DNA of 64,000 nucleotides from JARIHC01 sp035546975 (lineage in GTDB: Bacteria; Patescibacteriota; Saccharimonadia; Saccharimonadales; UBA4665), in contig DASZVS010000003.1 of assembly GCA_035546975.1 (NCBI GenBank), forward strand, positions 1 to 64,000, in the 5' to 3' direction. The notes under the pieces are model-generated. The model was not told where the DNA came from, made no database searches, and worked only from the letters and a program-made list of their open reading frames with translations. Both the position numbers and the translations under genes were made by a program. Below are positions 24,453 through 32,874 of the stretch, one piece after another. How positions within the stretch are numbered: position 1 is the stretch's first letter; each line of letters begins with the position of its first letter.

Positions 24453-25029
24453 TGTTCCGGCGCCAAGTTTCTTTATTGTCTACGGATGGAGCGAGGGGCC
24501 GTGGCAAAGTAAAAAAATGAGGGACGCCCTTAGGGCAAACGGCTTTAGGGCTGCACAACGTGCTGCAGAGGCAGACGTTATCATCGCCCACTCGCTCGGC
24601 TGCTATCTTGTGCCCCGGGAAAACCACGCGAAAGTTGTCATGCTCGTCGGCTTGCCGTATTGGCCGGGCAAACCGGTACTCATCAGTGTTTTGCAGAATA
24701 CGTCCCAGAATATAAAAAACTCATGGAGCGATCGTGCGGGATGGTGGCTAAATAAGCTGTTGCATAACTGCTGGTACATCCTCGCACGCCCCAAAGCCAG
24801 CTATTATGCAGGCACCCGGCGCAAGCTCTCCATGCTACCGGCAACCTCAACTACGCGCGAGGTACTATTTATCCGAAACAAGCGTGATACGTTTTGCCGG
24901 CCCGACATTCAAAACCTCATACCAAGCACAATGAATTACACGTACGTACAGAACGTGGGCGGCCCCCACCATGAAGACTGCTGGCTTAATCCCATTCCGT
25001 ATGTAAATTTAATACGAAAATCACTATGA
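24430..25029 (+). CDS. Alpha/beta hydrolase-like protein (199 aa)
   Basis: A small hydrolase of the RBBP9/YdeN type. The likely nucleophile is the Ser in AHSLGCY, the acid the Asp in RNKRDTFCRP, and the base a His in GGPHHEDCW. The usual G-x-S-x-G is A-H-S-L-G here. Overlaps the HAD gene by 23 bases and the next gene by four (ATGA), so the three are tightly coupled. Substrate unknown. Confidence 0.7.
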   Translation: MASTDSNNVPAPSFFIVYGWSEGPWQSKKMRDALRANGFRAAQRAAEADVIIAHSLGCYLVPRENHAKVVMLVGLPYWPGKPVLISVLQNTSQNIKNSWSDRAGWWLNKLLHNCWYILARPKASYYAGTRRKLSMLPATSTTREVLFIRNKRDTFCRPDIQNLIPSTMNYTYVQNVGGPHHEDCWLNPIPYVNLIRKSL

Positions 25030-25826
25030 ACGCTACGTACTGGCACAGACAAATACCTGGTACGCCGCTGTATCCGGACCTGCTATGGAGCAGGCCGGAA
25101 AATAAACGGCTTGCTGGCAAATTGCTCATAGTGGGCGGCAATGCACACGGTTTCGCCGCTGCCGCCGAAGCCTTCGCCGAAGCCGAAAAAGCCGGGGCCG
25201 GCACAACCAGGGCGTTGCTCCCCGACAGCCTGCAAAAAACAGTCGGCAAAACTTTTGCCGCCGGCGAATACGCGCCTAGCACGCCCAGCGGCAGCTTCAG
25301 CCGCCGAGCCCTGGGCGAGCTTACGGCGATGGCCGGCTGGGCTGATAGCGTACTTTTGGCCGGAGACTTGGGCCGCAATAGCGAAACCGCCATTTTACTC
25401 GAGCAGCTGCTCGCTAAATACAATGGCCAGCTTACGCTTACTAAAGATGCCGTTGACTACTTTGCTAAGGTGCCCGATGGCTTGCTGGGAAGGCCACAGA
25501 CTGCACTCGTGCTAAGTTTTTCCCAGCTCCAGCAACTGGCAATGAGCGCCCACTTCGCTACGCCATTCACTTTTGATATGGATTTACTGCGGCTTGTTGA
25601 GACTCTTCATATATTTACCGGCAAATATCCGGTAGCAATCATCGTAAAACATTTGGATAACGTGCTCGTTGCCGTGGGCGGGGAAGTTAGCACGACAAAA
25701 ATAGATAAAGATATGGAAATTTGGCGCGTCCGCACAGCTGCCCATGCTGCTGTCTGGTGGCTGCAAAATCCTTCCAAACCATTCGAGGCTTTAACCACCG
25801 CTCTGACCGAATTTCCAACTAACTGA
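25026..25826 (+). CDS. Ribokinase-fold protein, NnrD-like but lacking the catalytic motif
   Basis: 266 residues. The start KLLIVGGNAHGFAAAAEAF followed by AGAGTTRALLPDS follows the N-terminal pattern of ADP-dependent NAD(P)H-hydrate dehydratase. The nucleotide-binding G-G-x-G-D loop expected late in the protein is not visible; the corresponding area reads VAVGGEVSTTKIDKD. It may be a degenerate or repurposed member. Third gene of the HAD operon. Confidence 0.6.
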   Translation: MNATYWHRQIPGTPLYPDLLWSRPENKRLAGKLLIVGGNAHGFAAAAEAFAEAEKAGAGTTRALLPDSLQKTVGKTFAAGEYAPSTPSGSFSRRALGELTAMAGWADSVLLAGDLGRNSETAILLEQLLAKYNGQLTLTKDAVDYFAKVPDGLLGRPQTALVLSFSQLQQLAMSAHFATPFTFDMDLLRLVETLHIFTGKYPVAIIVKHLDNVLVAVGGEVSTTKIDKDMEIWRVRTAAHAAVWWLQNPSKPFEALTTALTEFPTN

Positions 25827-25830
25827 GTAA

Positions 25831-25917
25831 TGGTGCCGGGGGAGGGACTTGAACCCTCATGATATTGCTATCACCGGATTTTGAGTCCGGCGCGTCTACC
25901 AATTCCGCCACCCCGGC
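25831..25917 (-). tRNA. tRNA-Leu (CAA)
   Basis: An 87-base class II tRNA with acceptor arms GCCGGGG and CCCCGGC, discriminator A and encoded CCA. The anticodon loop CTCAAAA gives CAA. A long variable arm is present. A TATAAC hexamer lies eight bases upstream of its 5' end. Confidence 0.94.
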
Positions 25918-25958
25918 GTACTGTAGTTATATTGATAGGCTACAAGGGGTAATTGTAC

Positions 25959-25964
25959 TATAAT
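25959..25964 (+). promoter_or_regulatory. -10 box of the sortase gene
   Basis: Perfect TATAAT, 36 bases before the ATG at 26001. The leader contains a weak AGAGA/TCTCT hairpin and no clear Shine-Dalgarno. Confidence 0.5.
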
Positions 25965-26000
25965 TACTAGCAGAGAGCTAGCAGTTCTCTTGGTATTTAT

Positions 26001-27320
26001 ATGGCTACAAACCCAGCTCCCCAATCAAATGACAATAGCAACCGGCCCGCACCCGGCAGTGCACCTGATGCCAAAACCGCGGCCGATATCATACGCGAGA
26101 AAGTGGCTAGAGCCTACAGCGAAGAACCTGATGCGAGCAAAGAAGCCGCCGAAGCAGCTGGCATCACCCGGCGCAGCAAACACCAGCGGTTCATGCACGA
26201 CCTGAGTAATTCGGGTAAAGACCTGGCCGCCATCCAGAACGAATGGCACGATTACTACCAGGCATTGCCGGACCATGAAAAACACCAGGTCTGGCAAGAA
26301 TTTTACGAAAGTATGCCGGCGCTCTACGGGCCGGAAAAAGTAGCCGAGAAATCCTCGCCGCAGGCTGTTTCTGAACATAAAAAACAGGCCGCCAAGCCGC
26401 CCAGGAACCGAGCTACGGCAGCACCGAACGCTAAGAAAAAGCTTCGCGATGCCCGCAGCAAAGAAGAAGTGCAGACCGCCATACGAAATAAGGTTTCCGC
26501 CGGAGGCAAACTACAAGCCAAGCATCATTTCCAATCCCTTTTATTTGGCCTCGGCATCGGGGTAATCGTTATCATAATCTTTCTTTTTGGCTTCTTCAAT
26601 GAAGTCTTTATCACGCCATTTATCCAACCCGGACGTACCAGTGCCGACGCGCCGCTCATTGTTAATACTACAGTAGCTCCAAGCGCGACCCCCGAAGTGA
26701 TCATCCCTAAGATTAACGTTGAGATCCCTGTTGATTACACCCAGACCTCAACCAATGAAGCCGACATCGAAAACGCGCTTGAAGACGGCGTAGTGCATTA
26801 TCCGACAACTGTGTTGCCCGGCCAAAATGGGAACGCTGCCTTTTTCGGCCATAGCAGTAACAATATATTCAACAAGGGTAAGTACAAGTTCGCTTTCGTG
26901 CTATTGCACACGCTCCAGCCAGGCGATACTTTTTACCTGACATACAGTAGCAAAGTTTACGCTTATAAGGTTATCTCCAAAAATATCGTGCCGCCGAATG
27001 ACGTTAGCGTGCTGGGCCCAGTTGCCGGACAAACTGCCACGGCCACCCTCATAACCTGTGATCCGCCTGGCACCAGCATTAACCGGCTTGTCGTAGTGGG
27101 CCAGCAAATCAGCCCAGACCCGTCTTCAAATACCCAGGCTACAACCACGAGCGCTTCCGGCACGAGCGCCACAACCTTGCCAGGCAACGGCCCGACACTC
27201 CTGACCCGAGTCGTGCGTAGCTGGCCGGGTAAAATCGTGCTAACTGCTGCACTCCTAGGCATTCTTTTTGTAACCCTCCGGTGGATCAACCAACCGAAAC
27301 GCGCACTTCAGGCACGGTAA
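26001..27320 (+). CDS. Sortase with a long cytoplasmic N-terminal region
   Basis: 439 residues. Residues 1-175 are charged and probably cytoplasmic, 181-199 is a membrane helix, and the sortase domain (about 230-370) carries His284 (FFGHSS), Cys353 (TLITCDPPG) and Arg362 (SINRLVV). A second membrane helix lies near 411-427. Sortases attach proteins to cell-wall or pilus components in monoderm bacteria; no LPXTG substrate was noticed in this window. The size of the N-terminal region and the second helix are unusual for the family. Confidence 0.88.
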   Translation: MATNPAPQSNDNSNRPAPGSAPDAKTAADIIREKVARAYSEEPDASKEAAEAAGITRRSKHQRFMHDLSNSGKDLAAIQNEWHDYYQALPDHEKHQVWQEFYESMPALYGPEKVAEKSSPQAVSEHKKQAAKPPRNRATAAPNAKKKLRDARSKEEVQTAIRNKVSAGGKLQAKHHFQSLLFGLGIGVIVIIIFLFGFFNEVFITPFIQPGRTSADAPLIVNTTVAPSATPEVIIPKINVEIPVDYTQTSTNEADIENALEDGVVHYPTTVLPGQNGNAAFFGHSSNNIFNKGKYKFAFVLLHTLQPGDTFYLTYSSKVYAYKVISKNIVPPNDVSVLGPVAGQTATATLITCDPPGTSINRLVVVGQQISPDPSSNTQATTTSASGTSATTLPGNGPTLLTRVVRSWPGKIVLTAALLGILFVTLRWINQPKRALQAR

Positions 27321-27331
27321 AACCGTGGCTA

Positions 27332-28810
27332 TTATTGGTCAGCAGGAGCCAGCAAAGATGTCTGATCTAGATCTGCTTGCGCGGCAGTTTTAGCGGGCGA
27401 AAGCGTATAAACGAACTTGAAATCGGGCGCAAAGGCCGGCAGGTAGGGGCTTAGCGCATTCAAGAGCGTTTCCTCATTCGTGCCGTCGTAATCGAAAATT
27501 ATCAGCTTGCCGTTACTGACGTATGTCATCCTATCCCCATCCATCCATGTGGCATGCGCTTGGGGCGGGTCAATCGGCTGGGACATCGCATAGTTATAGC
27601 CTTTTTTATTTTCTATATCATATACGCCGAATTGCGTGCCATTTTCTGCCACGATAAACTGGGCATTGTCCGAAAAACTTACATAATTCGGCAAAGGCAC
27701 GTGAAGGACCTGGTCCGGCACTAAAGCATGGCCAGGCAACTTATGCAGCTGGCCGACGGGATCTTTATAGATATACACTTTGTCCTGCCCAGTCGCGCCC
27801 GCAGCCACATATAGCGTGCCGCTATACTCAGTCAAATCCAAGAGCGGCGATGCCCCTGATGGAAAATCCCGGACCGGATATGTCTGACTGCCTATTTTCA
27901 GTTTGATGTAGACTTTGCTGGTGGCGTCGCCATTGTCGGTGGCGTACAACAATGTGTCGTCACTGTACGACTGGTATGCCAAGACGTGCTCGAGCAGCGT
28001 TTTCGGCGTGGGCGCCGACAAAGTTGCCGATTGCAAGACGGCAGTTTTGCTATCGTACATATAATATTGGTCGTATTTTTTATTATCCAGCGTTAGTTTA
28101 GTAGGGCTGGACGATAGTACGGCGTTAAGGTTCTGCGTATTAGCCGCATTTGTCCGGTCAACTAAAATGAATTCAGATTTGCCATCATAATTATGCTGGA
28201 GTACTACGTGCTTATCGTCGTCAGCCCATTCTTCCAGCACAAAACTCTCGCTGCCTTGCGCTTTAGTAACCGCCGAGGCGGGCAAGTCCAGCGTTTCCGG
28301 GGCTTTAGTAGGATTTTTTAAGTCATAGACGCTGAAACTAGTTGATGAGCCCGGCGTTTCGACAAGGAGCCAGCGGCGATCAGGACTTTGGGTCATCAGG
28401 CCAGGGTAGCCGGCATATGCCTTGATGGTCTTCTGCGTCAGTTTATTCGGGATCAGAAAAGGGTAATCAAAATGTTGGACATCGCCGCCCTCAACTTCAA
28501 TAGTTCGCTGCCAGGTATGATAGCCGGACCGCTCCAACTGCGTGCGGTATATGCCGGCAGGCAATACCACCCGGGCGTTCGTACTTGCTTTATTGAGCTT
28601 GCCATTAAGATAAATATTCGCGGGGTTAGGCTGGCTTGAGAAAAAGACAAGGCCGTTTTGAATGACGTTGCCATTCTTGTTGATGCCGAAGCCGTACGCC
28701 TCGTACAACAAGATAAAAGTAGCTATCACTATGCCTACGGCAATTAATACATAACCAATCCACATAATAATGCGGTGTCTGGTTTCTTTGGCGGGATCTA
28801 AAAATTCCAT
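27332..28810 (-). CDS. PEGA-domain membrane protein
   Basis: 492 residues. One membrane helix lies at about 14-36 and a PEGA-like domain follows at about 50-110 (SSQPNPANIYLNGK, LPAGIYRTQLERSGYHTWQ). The remainder is beta-rich with WD/PQQ-like spacing, suggesting a propeller, for example LLVETPGSSTSFSVYD. Likely an envelope protein exposed outside the cell, next to the sortase gene but on the opposite strand. Role unknown. Confidence 0.75.
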   Translation of the reverse strand: MEFLDPAKETRHRIIMWIGYVLIAVGIVIATFILLYEAYGFGINKNGNVIQNGLVFFSSQPNPANIYLNGKLNKASTNARVVLPAGIYRTQLERSGYHTWQRTIEVEGGDVQHFDYPFLIPNKLTQKTIKAYAGYPGLMTQSPDRRWLLVETPGSSTSFSVYDLKNPTKAPETLDLPASAVTKAQGSESFVLEEWADDDKHVVLQHNYDGKSEFILVDRTNAANTQNLNAVLSSSPTKLTLDNKKYDQYYMYDSKTAVLQSATLSAPTPKTLLEHVLAYQSYSDDTLLYATDNGDATSKVYIKLKIGSQTYPVRDFPSGASPLLDLTEYSGTLYVAAGATGQDKVYIYKDPVGQLHKLPGHALVPDQVLHVPLPNYVSFSDNAQFIVAENGTQFGVYDIENKKGYNYAMSQPIDPPQAHATWMDGDRMTYVSNGKLIIFDYDGTNEETLLNALSPYLPAFAPDFKFVYTLSPAKTAAQADLDQTSLLAPADQ

Positions 28811-28949
28811 AAATTTGTTTGGGGGCAGGCGCAGCTGCAGCGCGTACGTTCTTAAGTATGAAGGTACTTGCAGTTCCCATCAAGAGGGTTTAAGATATAT
28901 TCAGATAATGTGCTTAAGGTAATCGAAAGAAAAAGGGCCCGAAAAGGCC

Positions 28950-30077
28950 ATGGGAAAAAATACGAACACGATAGAAATTAACGGCAGGCGATATGACGCA
29001 TCTACGGGCGCCATCCTTGACGTGTTTGCTCCTACAAGCGCCGCCAAAGCACCCCGGCCGGCCACTCCGAAAATGGACATTACGCCAAGCCCGAAGCCAA
29101 AGCCGGCTACCGTCCAGGCTGCGGCAAAACTTAAACCAGCTCCGCGGCACCACGACATTAAACGGCAGCCTGCCAAAAAACTGAGCGGCCATGCTCCGCA
29201 ACACGCCAATACGCTGATGCGCAAAGCCGTTACGAAACCTGCCGGCAGTTTTAAGCGGCAGGTAAAAGCCCACGGCAGCACCGATGCGCTCATACGAACA
29301 TCAGCCACCGTGGCGCCTAAACGTTCTATCGGGGTTCTTAATACGAAACGTCTAGCCCATGCCAAACAAGTTGCAAAAAGCAGTGCAGTTAAGCGCTTTC
29401 ACCAACCTGCCTCACCGGCATTTATCCCGGTCACCATTACAAAATCGTCCGTTCCTGTTTCTCAGCGGCCACATGCCGCCGTGCCGCACCACATTCCGGT
29501 AAAACACCCCTCCGGACAACATGCCGAGAAAGCAACGGCTACCGAGGCTTTATTAGAGCGCGCTTTGCGAGAGGCCACCAGCCACTTGGAGCCAGCACCA
29601 AAAATGTCGAAAAGACGTATGCTTTCCAAGCGGGCAAGCAGCTTGGCGGCAGTCCTCGTGGCACTCGTCATCCTAGGGGGTTTCGTCGTGTCCCAGAATT
29701 TGCCGGCAGTACGGCTCAAGCTTGCGTCTTCCAAGGCCGGCTTCTCGGCAAATCTGCCCGATTATAAACCCGCCGGTTACCACTTAAGCAATCTAAACTC
29801 GGCGCCAGGCCAAGTATCCTTAAACTTTGCCAGCAATAGCGATAGCCGCAGTTTCGCCATTACCGAAAAGAGCTCCGATTGGGATAGCGACACTTTGCGC
29901 GACACGTATCTGGCAAGCTCCGGGCAGGACTACCAAACCGTTGAATCAGCCGGGCGCACACTCTATGTGTATGGCAAAAATGCCGCTACTTGGGTCAGCG
30001 GAGGCATCTGGTACCAGATTAATACCAACGGCGCCCTCAGCACACGCCAACTCGTCAATCTGGCAAGCAGCCTCTAG
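28950..30077 (+). CDS. Membrane protein with basic Pro/Ala-rich N-terminus (375 aa)
   Basis: Residues 1-220 are low complexity, rich in Lys, Pro, Ala and His, and probably cytoplasmic. A single membrane helix lies at about 229-248 (LAAVLVALVILGGFVVS). The extracytoplasmic part (about 270-375) has a DUF4367/RseB-like look (YKPAGYHLSNLN, RTLYVYGKNAATWVSGGIWY), a domain found in regulators of envelope-stress sigma factors. No sigma factor of that type is adjacent. The N-terminal tail may contact DNA or the ribosome. A GATAAT at 28904 is a possible -10. Confidence 0.6.
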   Translation: MGKNTNTIEINGRRYDASTGAILDVFAPTSAAKAPRPATPKMDITPSPKPKPATVQAAAKLKPAPRHHDIKRQPAKKLSGHAPQHANTLMRKAVTKPAGSFKRQVKAHGSTDALIRTSATVAPKRSIGVLNTKRLAHAKQVAKSSAVKRFHQPASPAFIPVTITKSSVPVSQRPHAAVPHHIPVKHPSGQHAEKATATEALLERALREATSHLEPAPKMSKRRMLSKRASSLAAVLVALVILGGFVVSQNLPAVRLKLASSKAGFSANLPDYKPAGYHLSNLNSAPGQVSLNFASNSDSRSFAITEKSSDWDSDTLRDTYLASSGQDYQTVESAGRTLYVYGKNAATWVSGGIWYQINTNGALSTRQLVNLASSL

Positions 30078-30104
30078 GATATTTCTAGAAAGCCATTTTT
30101 CTCT

Positions 30105-30110
30105 TATAAT
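30105..30110 (+). promoter_or_regulatory. Leaderless promoter of gltX
   Basis: Perfect TATAAT, eight bases before the ATG at 30119. Confidence 0.65.
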
Positions 30111-30118
30111 AGAGGGTA

Positions 30119-31546
30119 ATGAAACCAGCCCGTACTCGCTTCGCACCCAGCCCGACAGGTTTTTTACATGTCGGCGGCGTCCGTACTGCATTGTTCGCAT
30201 GGTTGCTCGCCAAGCAAACAGGCGGCCAATTTATACTGAGAATTGAAGATACCGACAAGGCCCGCGAAGTCGCCGGCAGCATCGAACACATCCAAGAAAG
30301 TCTCGGATGGCTCGGGCTTACCTGGGATGAAGGCCCTACCAAACAATCAGACCGCCTGGACATATACAAGCAGTGGGCACAAAAACTTATTGAAAAGGGG
30401 CGGGCATACGCCGATCCATATTCTCCCGAAGAATTACAAGCCTTCCGCGAACAAGCAAGAGCAGACAAACGGCCATTTTTATTCCGTGATCACCGGCCAG
30501 AAAATCCGCCGGAGTGGGATGGCAAACGGCCGCTTCGTTTTAAGTCCGAACCCCGCGCTTATGCATGGCACGACGAGGTTATGGGCAATCTTGAGACCGG
30601 ACCGGAAGTCGTTGATGATTTTATCCTTATAAAGTCAGATGGCTATCCTACATATAATTTCGCTCATATTGTTGATGACAACGATATGGACATCACCCAC
30701 GTACTGCGCGGACAAGAATTCCTGGCCAGCGTACCGAATTACCTGAATTTATACGAAGCACTGGGGATTACGCCGCCAATTTTCGCTACTATGCCGCACA
30801 TTTTAGGCCCTGACGGCAAAAAAAAGCTGAGCAAACGCGACGGCGCAAAAGACATTTTGGATTATCGCGAAGAGGGGTATTTGCCAGAAGCAATGATCAA
30901 TTTTCTTGCCACGCTGGGCTGGAACGACGGCAGCGAGCAAGAAGTCTTCAGCCGCGAAGAACTTATAGAAAAGTTTAGCCTGAAGCGGGTCCAGCGAAAT
31001 GGCGCCGTGTTCGATGAGCGCCGTCTTCTGTGGCTACAGGGTGCACACGTTCGCGGGCTTGATACCGCAAAACTCTATGGAATTGTCGGCACCAAGGCAA
31101 GCGCAGCAAACTTCTGGCCGCCGGAAGCATTCAATGAACCATTCGACGATTCCTATCGCCTTAAAGTATTAGGGCTCGTTCAGGAGCGTTTGAAGTTCTT
31201 TACGGAACTACCGGAGCTTACACGCTTCTTTTTTGTCGATTTACCGGTAAACCCGGAACTTATCAACTCGCACAAACAACTCAAGAAATTATCCAATGGC
31301 GAACTGAAAGATTTGCTTGAACAAGCAAAATCCTCTCTGTTAGAAAGCGACTTTTCAATAGATGACCTGACTGCCAGGCTGAATAATCTTTTAGAGAAAA
31401 CCGAACAAAAGCCGGCCGTATTATTCAGTCTTATTCGCATTGCCACTACACAGGCGCCCGCTAGCCCAGGGCTAGCTGACACACTGGCCGTCCTAGGCAA
31501 AGACCGCAGCCTGGTCCGTATCGACCAGCAAATCGCCGCTTTGTGA
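30119..31546 (+). CDS. gltX: Glutamyl-tRNA synthetase
   Basis: Charges tRNA-Glu (encoded at 35795 in this window). The class I signatures are PSPTGFLHVGGVRTALF (HIGH equivalent) and KKLSKRDG (KMSKS equivalent). The 475-residue length is normal. In bacteria without a glutaminyl-tRNA synthetase the same enzyme also charges tRNA-Gln for the GatCAB route; that cannot be decided here. Followed by an unrelated promoter and gene. Confidence 0.95.
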   Translation: MKPARTRFAPSPTGFLHVGGVRTALFAWLLAKQTGGQFILRIEDTDKAREVAGSIEHIQESLGWLGLTWDEGPTKQSDRLDIYKQWAQKLIEKGRAYADPYSPEELQAFREQARADKRPFLFRDHRPENPPEWDGKRPLRFKSEPRAYAWHDEVMGNLETGPEVVDDFILIKSDGYPTYNFAHIVDDNDMDITHVLRGQEFLASVPNYLNLYEALGITPPIFATMPHILGPDGKKKLSKRDGAKDILDYREEGYLPEAMINFLATLGWNDGSEQEVFSREELIEKFSLKRVQRNGAVFDERRLLWLQGAHVRGLDTAKLYGIVGTKASAANFWPPEAFNEPFDDSYRLKVLGLVQERLKFFTELPELTRFFFVDLPVNPELINSHKQLKKLSNGELKDLLEQAKSSLLESDFSIDDLTARLNNLLEKTEQKPAVLFSLIRIATTQAPASPGLADTLAVLGKDRSLVRIDQQIAAL

Positions 31547-31571
31547 CCGGCTAGTGTATTACCATAAGCGT

Positions 31572-31580
31572 TGATATAAT
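31572..31580 (+). promoter_or_regulatory. Leaderless extended -10 promoter of the DUF3048 gene
   Basis: TGA plus perfect TATAAT (31575-31580), six bases before the ATG at 31587. Confidence 0.65.
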
Positions 31581-31586
31581 GGCTGC

Positions 31587-32870
31587 ATGGATAGCGACTT
31601 TCAGCCGCGAAAACCAAAAAACCGGCCGGCAAAGCCTTTGCAGCCTGCAGACTCCGAATCGTTCCGGACTCCGGAAGAAGTTGCCGCAGAGCCAACGGCG
31701 GAAATAGCCGAAACGGAAATCCCGGCTAGCCCGGCTCCGGAAACCCAAACTAATACTTTCGAATCAAATCCATCTATGTCTAAAAAACAATCAAAATGGC
31801 GCAGGTTTAATCGCTTGCACTGGCCGCCCGGCAAAAAAGAGTGGATTATACTCGCCGTTTTGCTACTACTGATTGGCGGCGGCGTAGGCGGCTGGCTCCT
31901 AACGCATAAAAGCAAACCGGCAACCATCCAGCCTATTCCCAAAGTTACTGATGCAAGCAAAACTGTACCGTCGACACTCACCGGCCTGCCTGTCGATCCG
32001 AGTGTTAACCAGCGCACCGTTACGGCAGTCATGGTCGAGAACAGCCCGCAAGCCCGCCCGCAGTCCGGCCTCGGCGACGCAGGCGTGGTGTTTGAGGCGA
32101 TTGCCGAGGGCGGCGTTACCCGCTTTATGGCACTTTACCAGGATACGGCACCGAACAACGTCGGCCCCATCAGAAGTGCCCGGCCATATTATGTGCAATG
32201 GTCCATGGGATTTGATGCCGGCTATGCGCACGTAGGCGGTAGCCCCGATGCGCTTGCGGATATAAAAGCTTGGCACGTACGCGACCTCGACCAGTTCAGC
32301 AACGGCGGTTCATACCATCGTATAAGCAGCCGCGCAGCACCGCATAACGTATACACGTCGATCTCGGCGCTCAACCAACTCGAAGTACAAAAGGGCTATG
32401 ATACAAGCGTTTACAAGGGTTTTGTGCGCAAGAAAAAAGCAGTTCCGGATAAGAGCAAGCCGGCAGCCGCAAAGTCCATCAACCTCACGTTATCGGGGCC
32501 TACATATAACGTCCACTACGACTACAACGCCGCCAGCAATAATTACGGGCGGAGTGTCGGCGGGGCGCCTCACGTAGATGCTAACACCAACAAGCAGATC
32601 ACTCCGGCGGTTGTCATTGCTATGGTGGTACCGTATTCGCTGGGCGCACTCGACAGCAGCGGCGCATATTATTCGAACTATGGCGTTGTTGGCAGCGGGC
32701 CGGTATATGTTTTCCAGGATGGAGGCGTCATCACCGGCACATGGGCAAAAAAGAGCAATACAGACCAAATAACATTTACCGGCGCCGACGGGCAGCCCAT
32801 AAAGCTTAACCCAGGCCAGACATGGATTACCGCCGTTTCCGACACGGGCAAGGTAAGCTACTCGCCGTAA
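31587..32870 (+). CDS. DUF3048 (YerB-like) membrane protein
   Basis: 427 residues. The N-terminal 80 are acidic and Pro-rich, a membrane helix lies at about 85-106, and the rest is the DUF3048 domain: ARPQSGLGDAGVVFEAIAEG, PNNVGPIRSARPYYV and AYAHVGGSPDAL-like motifs. YerB-type proteins are extracytoplasmic and of unknown biochemical role. The gene is followed four bases later by a histidine kinase gene, so the protein could modulate or be a target of that sensor. Confidence 0.85.
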   Translation: MDSDFQPRKPKNRPAKPLQPADSESFRTPEEVAAEPTAEIAETEIPASPAPETQTNTFESNPSMSKKQSKWRRFNRLHWPPGKKEWIILAVLLLLIGGGVGGWLLTHKSKPATIQPIPKVTDASKTVPSTLTGLPVDPSVNQRTVTAVMVENSPQARPQSGLGDAGVVFEAIAEGGVTRFMALYQDTAPNNVGPIRSARPYYVQWSMGFDAGYAHVGGSPDALADIKAWHVRDLDQFSNGGSYHRISSRAAPHNVYTSISALNQLEVQKGYDTSVYKGFVRKKKAVPDKSKPAAAKSINLTLSGPTYNVHYDYNAASNNYGRSVGGAPHVDANTNKQITPAVVIAMVVPYSLGALDSSGAYYSNYGVVGSGPVYVFQDGGVITGTWAKKSNTDQITFTGADGQPIKLNPGQTWITAVSDTGKVSYSP

Positions 32871-32874
32871 TGCT

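Noticed and set aside
26001..28810. Sortase and PEGA genes as a pilus assembly operon
   Set aside because: They lie on opposite strands, converge, and no pilin with a sorting signal was seen in the window.
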